Part shown: positions 62,701 to 64,000 of the stretch, in pieces
How positions within the stretch are numbered: the first letter of the stretch is position 1
How the letters are laid out: each line of letters starts with the position of its first letter
From: Caprimulgus europaeus
Lineage: Eukaryota; Chordata; Aves; Caprimulgiformes; Caprimulgidae
Assembly (NCBI GenBank): GCA_907165065.1
Contig: OU015534.1
Span: 11,167,686-11,231,685, forward strand
Length of the DNA: 64,000 nt
Reading direction: 5' to 3'
Made by a program: the position numbers and the translations under genes
The notes under the pieces: generated by a model
The model's database searches: none
Told to the model about the DNA's origin: nothing
What the model saw: only the letters and a program-made list of their open reading frames with translations

Positions 62701-63492
62701 TGCAGAGCTCCTGGGAACAGGCAAAGGAGTGACCTTGTAGAAATTACTCCTCCAACAAATTTGCTCCATAGGAGCCTGAGATGGGCTGTCCACTATTACC
62801 CTCAGAGATTATAACAGTGCTCAGAGACCTTGCTTCATGTGAGTAGTTTTGTAGAGGCTCCATCCAGAGCTTAATCCAGGAGAGACAACTCAGGGGTTTT
62901 TTTAATTATTATTTTTTTTAAAAAAAGGCTCTTTTTTTTAAACTGCCAGGGTTGAGTTGGGGTTCCTGAGAGGGTCTCACACTGCCTCAGTGGTGGCCCC
63001 TCAATGCTGAGCAGCCCCTCTCCTCCCCAGCCTCCATGCAGTTTGAGGGCTCACAGTGCTCTTTAGGGCCAGGGTGGATTACTGATCTTTAATTTTATGT
63101 CAGATCTCTGCGTTGGATGTCGGCGGTTCTTTGCCTCGGCCTAGGTGTACACCTGTCAGCAGCAGCTGTGACTTCTGTTGGGCCTCTCTTGTGTAGTGGT
63201 GACATATACATGTGAAAACTCTCATTAGAGAAACCTCCTGATGTTTAGTCAGTTGTTTAGGCTTTTTCCATGTGTGTGGGATACTGCTGGGGAGATGCTG
63301 GAGTCCAAAGAATCCGTATTTGAGTTCCCCACAATCTGCTTTTCTCATTTGTTTTAAAGTTGCAGATTTGAAAAATGCAAAGTCTGAAGCACTGCTGCAA
63401 AACTCAATTCCTCTTCTTTTTCTTCCTTTCTCTTTTCAGCCAAACATGTTAATGAAGTCATTGTGGGCACCGAACAGCTGATGGAGATATAA
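14686..63492 (+). CDS. EIF2B3: EIF2B3, translation initiation factor eIF2B subunit gamma (3' part, seven coding exons)
   Basis: Coding parts are join(14686-14775, 31856-31986, 32683-32876, 37002-37079, 37791-37939, 51709-51812, 63440-63492). Together they give 799 bases, in frame at every junction and ending in TAA. The product matches, from memory, human eIF2B gamma from about residue 190 to its end at 452, including the final EQLMEI. eIF2B is the cytosolic guanine nucleotide exchange factor that reloads eIF2 with GTP. The gamma subunit pairs with epsilon in the catalytic part of the decamer and shares its layout: a nucleotidyltransferase-like domain, then a left-handed beta-helix of hexapeptide repeats. 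Arg225, His341 and Ile346, which I recall as mutated in human vanishing white matter disease, are unchanged here. The N-terminal half lies upstream of the window. All introns are GT-AG and no disruption is visible, so the gene looks functional. Confidence 0.97.
19110..19260 (-). mobile_element. MIR-type SINE remnant
   Basis: CCCCATCCTGCAAGGGGGAA ACTAAGGCACAGAAGAGCTT is a good antisense match to the MIR core CCCATTTTACAGATGGGGAA ACTGAGGCACAGAGAGGTT. Preceding sequence (CTATAATGCACTGCACAC) fits the region of MIR nearer its 3' end. Confidence 0.65.
22060..22390. promoter_or_regulatory. Candidate conserved noncoding block
   Basis: This repeat-free block carries CTAATGATCCATACTGGC, a cluster of AT-rich homeodomain-like words (AAATCATTATTTTCAGC, TGTAATTAATAAAATTATTT) and an ATTACCATTATC motif. 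It ends about 250 bases before the antisense CR1. Inferred from texture only. Confidence 0.33.
22642..23075 (-). mobile_element. CR1-clade LINE 3' fragment, antisense
   Basis: On the plus strand it starts with the complemented tail (ACAGAATGGTAGAAAAAGTC, then GGTTGGGGAAGGACCTCTAG and CCAACCTGCTG). It runs on through CAGCCCTCTCTTCTCCAGGC TGAACAAACCCAG and CTCTTGGTGGCCTCAGCTGG, all standard reverse-complement CR1 text. The octamer tail is eroded, so it looks older than the copy at 225. Confidence 0.9.
26640..26865. promoter_or_regulatory. Candidate conserved noncoding block with a 15-base near-palindrome
   Basis: GAGCATTAAATGCTC at 26679-26693 is an inverted repeat with 7-base arms around one base. 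It is followed by TTTTTAATCTCCATCAAAGG (TCF/SOX-like ATCAAAGG) and AATAACGTTGAGATTCAAC. A 21-base poly-T run (26612-26632 region) borders the block. Confidence 0.3.
27982..28028 (+). repeat. TAATG/TAATA microsatellite
   Basis: Degenerate pentamer array: TGTAATGTATGTAATGTAAT and then GTAATATAATACAATATAAT. It is likely length-polymorphic. Confidence 0.8.
28490..28760. promoter_or_regulatory. Candidate conserved noncoding block
   Basis: It includes GTGATCGGAATCGACTCC, AGCAGCAATTTAATGACACT and GTTTAATTAAAATCCTCC, a palindromic TTTAATTAAA homeodomain core in repeat-free sequence. Inferred from texture only. Confidence 0.33.
31030..31145 (+). mobile_element. Possible MIR/tRNA-derived SINE remnant
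   Basis: TAGGTGCTTGGGTTCAAGTC CGTGCTTTATCAC matches the tRNA-derived head of MIR around its B box (GCCTGGGTTCAAATCCTGGC TCTGCCAC). TGATTTCTCTGCCTCCTAG follows where the MIR core would lie. No A box and no cloverleaf are evident. Confidence 0.42.
31856..31986 (+). CDS. EIF2B3: EIF2B3 coding exon b (Arg225 region and charged linker)
   Basis: The acceptor is CCTTCCCCAG and the donor is GTCAGT, with an unusual C at +3. The first base completes an Arg codon from the previous exon. It reads [20 protein letters not shown], matching human [20 protein letters not shown]; the Arg in SLR is the equivalent of human Arg225. A charged, low-complexity stretch with a [13 protein letters not shown] core follows. 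This is the flexible linker between the enzyme-like domain and the beta-helix, and it carries two residues more than human as I recall it. The exon ends one base into the Asp codon that begins DIYSF. Confidence 0.95.
32128..32184 (+). mobile_element. CR1 3' end, very short copy
   Basis: It reads TAGATGACCTTCAGAGGTCC CTTCCAACCTCAACC and then ATTCTGTG ATTCTGCG ATTCT. Only the terminal 57 or so bases of a CR1 are present, a severe 5' truncation. It lies in the short intron between exons b and c. Confidence 0.9.
32365..32570 (+). mobile_element. MIR-type SINE remnant
   Basis: GTGTGACCTTGGGCAAAACA is followed by CCTGATCCCTTGATTCCCAC, CTGCAGAATAAAAATAAGCA and CTTACTCAC. This lines up with the MIR core (GTGTGACCTTGGGCAAGTCA...CTCAGTTTCCTCATCTGTAA AATGGGGATAATA). 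An upstream TCAAATCTTGGAA fits the B-box area. It sits 110 bases before exon c. Confidence 0.68.
32683..32876 (+). CDS. EIF2B3: EIF2B3 coding exon c (DIYSFIKE to EANRQ)
   Basis: The acceptor is TGTTCTCCAG and the donor is GTGAG. The exon adds 64 full codons and ends in phase 0. It begins [20 protein letters not shown] and ends with [20 protein letters not shown] then LYIEANRQ, against human [20 protein letters not shown] then LYMEANRQ. This is the most conserved part of the gamma subunit between its two named domains. If the donor were not used, the frame would stay open about 30 codons to a stop at 32964-32966. Confidence 0.95.
32877..37001 (+). other. EIF2B3 intron (4.1 kb)
   Basis: GTGAG...CCAG intron of unique sequence. 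A pyrimidine-rich stretch lies at about 36020-36500 and a small direct duplication (GAGCTCATCT twice) near 35346. No recognisable element was found. Confidence 0.85.
37002..37079 (+). CDS. EIF2B3: EIF2B3 coding exon d (entry to the beta-helix)
   Basis: This 26-codon, phase 0-0 exon sits between a TTTCCATCCAG acceptor and a GTAAGT donor. It reads [26 protein letters not shown], against human [26 protein letters not shown]. The His and Ile equivalent to human His341 and Ile346 are kept. Because its length is a multiple of three and both junctions are phase 0, skipping it would not shift the frame. Confidence 0.93.
37080..37790 (+). other. EIF2B3 intron (711 bases)
   Basis: GTAAGT...CTAG intron of unique sequence with no recognised element. 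Confidence 0.9.
37791..37939 (+). CDS. EIF2B3: EIF2B3 coding exon e (hexapeptide beta-helix)
   Basis: The acceptor is TCTTCCCTAG and the donor is GTATGT. It encodes 49 codons plus two bases of a Gly codon. It starts [20 protein letters not shown] and ends [11 protein letters not shown], against human [20 protein letters not shown] and CLLMNSVTVEE. Ile/Val residues recur about every six positions with small or Thr/Ser neighbours, the signature of the left-handed beta-helix shared by eIF2B gamma, eIF2B epsilon and sugar-nucleotide pyrophosphorylases. Confidence 0.96.
39924..40175 (-). mobile_element. CR1-clade LINE 3' fragment, antisense
   Basis: It starts ATCACAGAATCACAGAATGG, then TTGAGGTTGGAAGGGACCTC, and continues with CTGGGCAACCTGTTCCAGTG and ACCCTCACAGTAAATAAGTT. 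These are the reverse complement of the CR1 3' UTR and the end of its reverse transcriptase frame. It resembles the subfamily of the copy at 225, where the same segment is in sense orientation. Confidence 0.93.
44543..44595 (+). repeat. Short dispersed-tandem ATATGGATAA motif
   Basis: ATATGGATAA recurs three times within about 55 bases (AATATATGGATAAAGG, GTATATGGATAAAGT, GGATATGGATAAGC), suggesting local slippage duplication. Confidence 0.6.
47010..47660. promoter_or_regulatory. Candidate conserved noncoding block
   Basis: Repeat-free sequence with words such as GGGTACGGCAACTCAGTCCC, TTATTTATAATTTCGACAGG and GATGTAATCGACCACCCTGT. The last holds a GLI-like GACCACCCT, one base off GACCACCCA. 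It appears to be one of a series extending to about 49.0 kb. Confidence 0.32.
48107..48225 (+). repeat. Poly-A and CA/CG-rich simple sequence
   Basis: An A12 run is followed by an ACGCACACGCATGCACGCGT and ACACAGACGTACACGCACGC stretch: a (CA)n-like, CpG-containing alternating purine-pyrimidine run. Confidence 0.7.
48340..49030. promoter_or_regulatory. Candidate conserved noncoding stretch
   Basis: Two repeat-free parts (about 48350-48500 and 48885-49030) flank A-rich sequence. The first holds TGTGATTACACTTAAAACAA and GCCATAAATCAAGTGCC; the second holds TGAGCAATAAAAGCCGGATT and TGTGATTGGAGTAATCTGAG. CCATAAATC resembles a posterior-HOX/CDX site. Confidence 0.28.
50870..51000 (-). mobile_element. 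Probable MIR-type SINE remnant
   Basis: TTCCATTTTACTGCATGGGG GGGCTCAGACC, then GTAACTCACTCAACATCTCT and CAGCACTTGGGCTCTGAAC, keeps the order of antisense MIR: the TTTTACAGATGGGG core, the AAGTCACACAGC part, then the head. Confidence 0.55.
51709..51812 (+). CDS. EIF2B3: EIF2B3 coding exon f (beta-helix, continued)
   Basis: The acceptor is CATGTTGTAG and the donor is GTAAGT. Its first base completes the Gly codon left open by exon e. The product continues [34 protein letters not shown], against human [34 protein letters not shown]. The paired Cys at the junction replaces Ser-Asn in human. A second CTTCAG lies 13 bases into the exon (AG at 51720-51721); its use would shift the frame to an early stop, so the first acceptor is the productive one. 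Confidence 0.96.
53031..53148 (-). mobile_element. CR1-clade LINE 3' fragment, antisense
   Basis: CATAGAATCATTTAGGTTGG AAAAGACCTTTGAGATCATT followed by GTCCACCACTAAACCATGTC is a common avian CR1 3'-end variant on the minus strand. It differs from the copies at 22642 and 39924, so at least two CR1 subfamilies are present. Confidence 0.9.
54545..54770 (+). mobile_element. Probable old CR1/L3-like LINE remnant
   Basis: The stretch from CAATTTAGGTTGGCTATCTG through AGGCTGTGGGATAATCTCCC TGGGGACATGG to GATCAGATGCAGCC and TTCAACCTGAAAGG follows the order of a CR1-type 3' end: a WDNLP-like reverse-transcriptase tail, then a GATCAGATG-type 3' UTR. Divergence is high and no tail repeat is left. An unrelated repeat family remains possible. 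Confidence 0.45.
56005..56165 (-). mobile_element. MIR-type SINE remnant
   Basis: TTTAGCGCTTCACAACTGTT AACAACCTCATTTACATCTC CTCA, then TCCTCCTATTTTACGGAGAT CTGAGA, matches the antisense MIR 3' part (AGCGCTTTACAA...CTCATTTAATCCTCA) followed by its core (CCCATTTTACAGATGAGG). Confidence 0.6.
59606..59675 (+). repeat. Polypyrimidine tract
   Basis: About 65 consecutive pyrimidines: T runs, CTCTCTTTC, more T, then CCTCC and CCCCTCC groups. It is preceded by the perfect 12-base palindrome GGGCCTAGGCCC at 59590-59601 and followed by a (CAG)5-like run near 59692. Confidence 0.85.
59898..59912 (+). promoter_or_regulatory. Candidate POU-SOX (OCT4-SOX2-type) composite site
   Basis: ATTTGCATTACAATT differs at two of 15 positions from the reverse-complement OCT-SOX composite ATTTGCATAACAATG. 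The octamer half ATTTGCAT is perfect and the SOX half ACAAT lies at the composite spacing. Confidence 0.4.
60895..61060 (+). mobile_element. MIR-type SINE remnant
   Basis: ATGCCTCAGTTTCCCATGTG TAAAATGGGAATGCTCTTAT is a strong match to the sense MIR core CCTCAGTTTCCTCATCTGTA AAATGGGGATAAT. Flanks are diverged. Confidence 0.68.
61362..61590 (+). repeat. Imperfect tandem repeat, unit 65-66 bases, about 3 copies
   Basis: Copies start at 61401 (TGCTACAGGGCCTGTTTGAG), 61467 (TGCTGCAGGTTGGATTTGAG) and 61532 (TGCTGAAGGCTGGACTTGGG). Each continues with an ATTGGGAAAG/CTTGGCAAAG/ATTGGCAGAG-type segment. A partial copy precedes at about 61362-61400. The frame from 61368 is open for 125 codons and repeats a C(Y/C)RxxLRY(I/L)GK-like peptide, a result of the near-66-base period rather than evidence of coding. 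Confidence 0.75.
62240..62400 (-). mobile_element. Probable MIR-type SINE remnant
   Basis: CCCAGCACCTCACAGACCTT GATGCCTTATCCC, then CTATTCCCCATGTGCAGAAG GGGAGATGGAGAGCC, follows antisense MIR order: the GCACTTTACA part, the ATTAAT..CTCA part, then the CCCCATTTTACAGATGGGGA core. Confidence 0.55.
63440..63492 (+). CDS. EIF2B3: EIF2B3 last coding exon and stop
   Basis: A pyrimidine-rich acceptor (CTTTCTCTTTTCAG) precedes 53 coding bases that finish the protein: [17 protein letters not shown], then TAA at 63490-63492. Human ends AKRVNEVIVGNDQLMEI. The exon closes the last coil of the beta-helix and the C terminus. Confidence 0.96.
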
Positions 63493-63660
63493 CCCGAGTA
63501 GATTTTAAAGATGATTTTATGGAAGCCAGCAGCAGAACCAGATGTTCAAGCATCGCAAGATCATCCATACAGATCAGTACTGGCACGGTTTACCCTGTCA
63601 TTGCTCCTTTCCTGTTCAGCTTTATATTTATGTCTTAATAAAGAAGTATTTACAGAGTGG
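63493..63660 (+). other. EIF2B3: EIF2B3 3' untranslated region
   Basis: About 150-170 bases lie between the stop codon and the expected cleavage site. The stretch has no repeat and no long reading frame on the gene strand. Its end is set by the AATAAA at 63637; the exact cleavage point is inferred. Confidence 0.75.
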
Positions 63661-63668
63661 TGTGTCCG
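63637..63668 (+). terminator. Poly(A) signal AATAAA with downstream GT-rich element
   Basis: A canonical AATAAA lies at 63637-63642, 145 bases after the stop codon. A GT-rich stretch (GAGTGGTGTGTCC, about 63655-63667) follows at the spacing expected of a CstF-bound downstream element. No other AATAAA lies between the stop codon and this one. Confidence 0.8.
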
Positions 63669-64000
63669 TCAGCCCCTCCCCCCTCATTGGGATGCACGCG
63701 GGTTTGTGCCGGGTGATATCGGTTCCTGCGCGCCCGGCGAACGCACTGTACTTTTCCAGCAGAAGGGAGAGTGGGGACCACACAGACTGTGCCCACTCCA
63801 AAGAATGACTTAGCCGCCCTCCCTGCGATGTAAACCACATCCCTGCAGTCCTGCAGCACCGGCCCCGAGCCTGGGAGAAACCACTCGGGATGCTGCTTGT
63901 GCATCTCATCAACGCAGCAGGCGGGCAGCGAAACACAGCGGCAGTGCGCGCTGCTCTCTGCAGCCCGGCAGCTTTGCCAGCCTCCTCCTCTCTCTCTCTC
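63660..64000. promoter_or_regulatory. CpG-rich right edge, candidate promoter of the next gene
   Basis: Directly after the poly(A) signal the base composition changes sharply. CpG becomes frequent (for example the GCGCGCCCGGCG run near 63730, CGCAGCAGGCGGGCAGCGAAACA near 63913 and GTGCGCGCTG near 63945), and the window ends in a CT-rich run. In the human genome, from memory, the gene after EIF2B3 is PTCH2 in the same orientation, so this may be the PTCH2 promoter or 5' UTR. No exon can be supported from what is visible. Confidence 0.45.
63980..64000 (+). repeat. CT dinucleotide run at window edge
   Basis: TCCTCCTCTCTCTCTCTC runs off the right end; its full length is not visible. Confidence 0.8.

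Larger units (their letters stand above)
51813..63439 (+). other. EIF2B3 last intron (11.6 kb)
   Basis: GTAAGT...TCAG intron. It holds a CR1 fragment (53031-53148), an older CR1-like remnant (about 54545-54770), several MIR remnants, CT-rich tracts (about 56530-56800, 58380-58640 and 59606-59675), a candidate conserved block (about 59395-60210) and a 65-66-base minisatellite (about 61362-61590). In 51813-53030 nothing was recognised. Confidence 0.85.

Noticed and set aside
1-64000. Retroviral, LTR or DNA-virus-like elements; CRISPR arrays; prokaryotic operons
   Set aside because: No paired long terminal repeats, no gag/pol/env-like peptides and no regularly spaced short repeats were seen. 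The only autonomous-element protein remnants are CR1 LINE.

Overview
This is vertebrate genomic DNA, most likely from a bird. It is intron-rich and AT-leaning, with little repeat content. The clear repeats are CR1-clade LINE fragments with the typical octamer tail (ATTCTGTG-like units) plus weathered MIR/CORE-type SINEs. No bacterial or viral gene organisation is present, and I recognised no retroviral or LTR element.

The window holds the 3' part of one plus-strand protein gene. Seven coding exons (14686-14775, 31856-31986, 32683-32876, 37002-37079, 37791-37939, 51709-51812, 63440-63492) join in one frame with GT-AG introns. They encode the last 265 residues of EIF2B3, the gamma subunit of the translation initiation factor eIF2B. 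The piece corresponds to about human residue 190 to the stop at 452: the end of the nucleotidyltransferase-like domain, a charged linker, and the whole C-terminal left-handed beta-helix. The 5' exons, including the start codon, lie upstream of the window. The 3' UTR is short, with AATAAA at 63637.

Layout: 1-14685 is the end of an upstream intron, with a CR1 at its left edge, a CpG-rich island at about 9530-9870 and a candidate conserved noncoding block at about 10.8-12.1 kb. The 17-kb intron 14776-31855 carries a CR1, a MIR and three more candidate conserved blocks. A compact cluster of four exons follows (31.9-37.9 kb). Two long introns (37940-51708 and 51813-63439) hold CR1 and MIR remnants, further candidate regulatory blocks, a three-copy minisatellite at about 61.4 kb and a possible POU-SOX composite site at 59898. 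After the poly(A) signal the last about 340 bases turn GC- and CpG-rich, as expected if the promoter of the next gene begins there. Human synteny, from memory, would make that gene PTCH2.

I found no undescribed protein system. The most interesting material is noncoding: the blocks of intronic sequence that look like developmental enhancers inside a housekeeping gene, the intronic CpG island and the CpG-rich right edge. No alignment could be run, so conservation claims are inference from sequence texture only.
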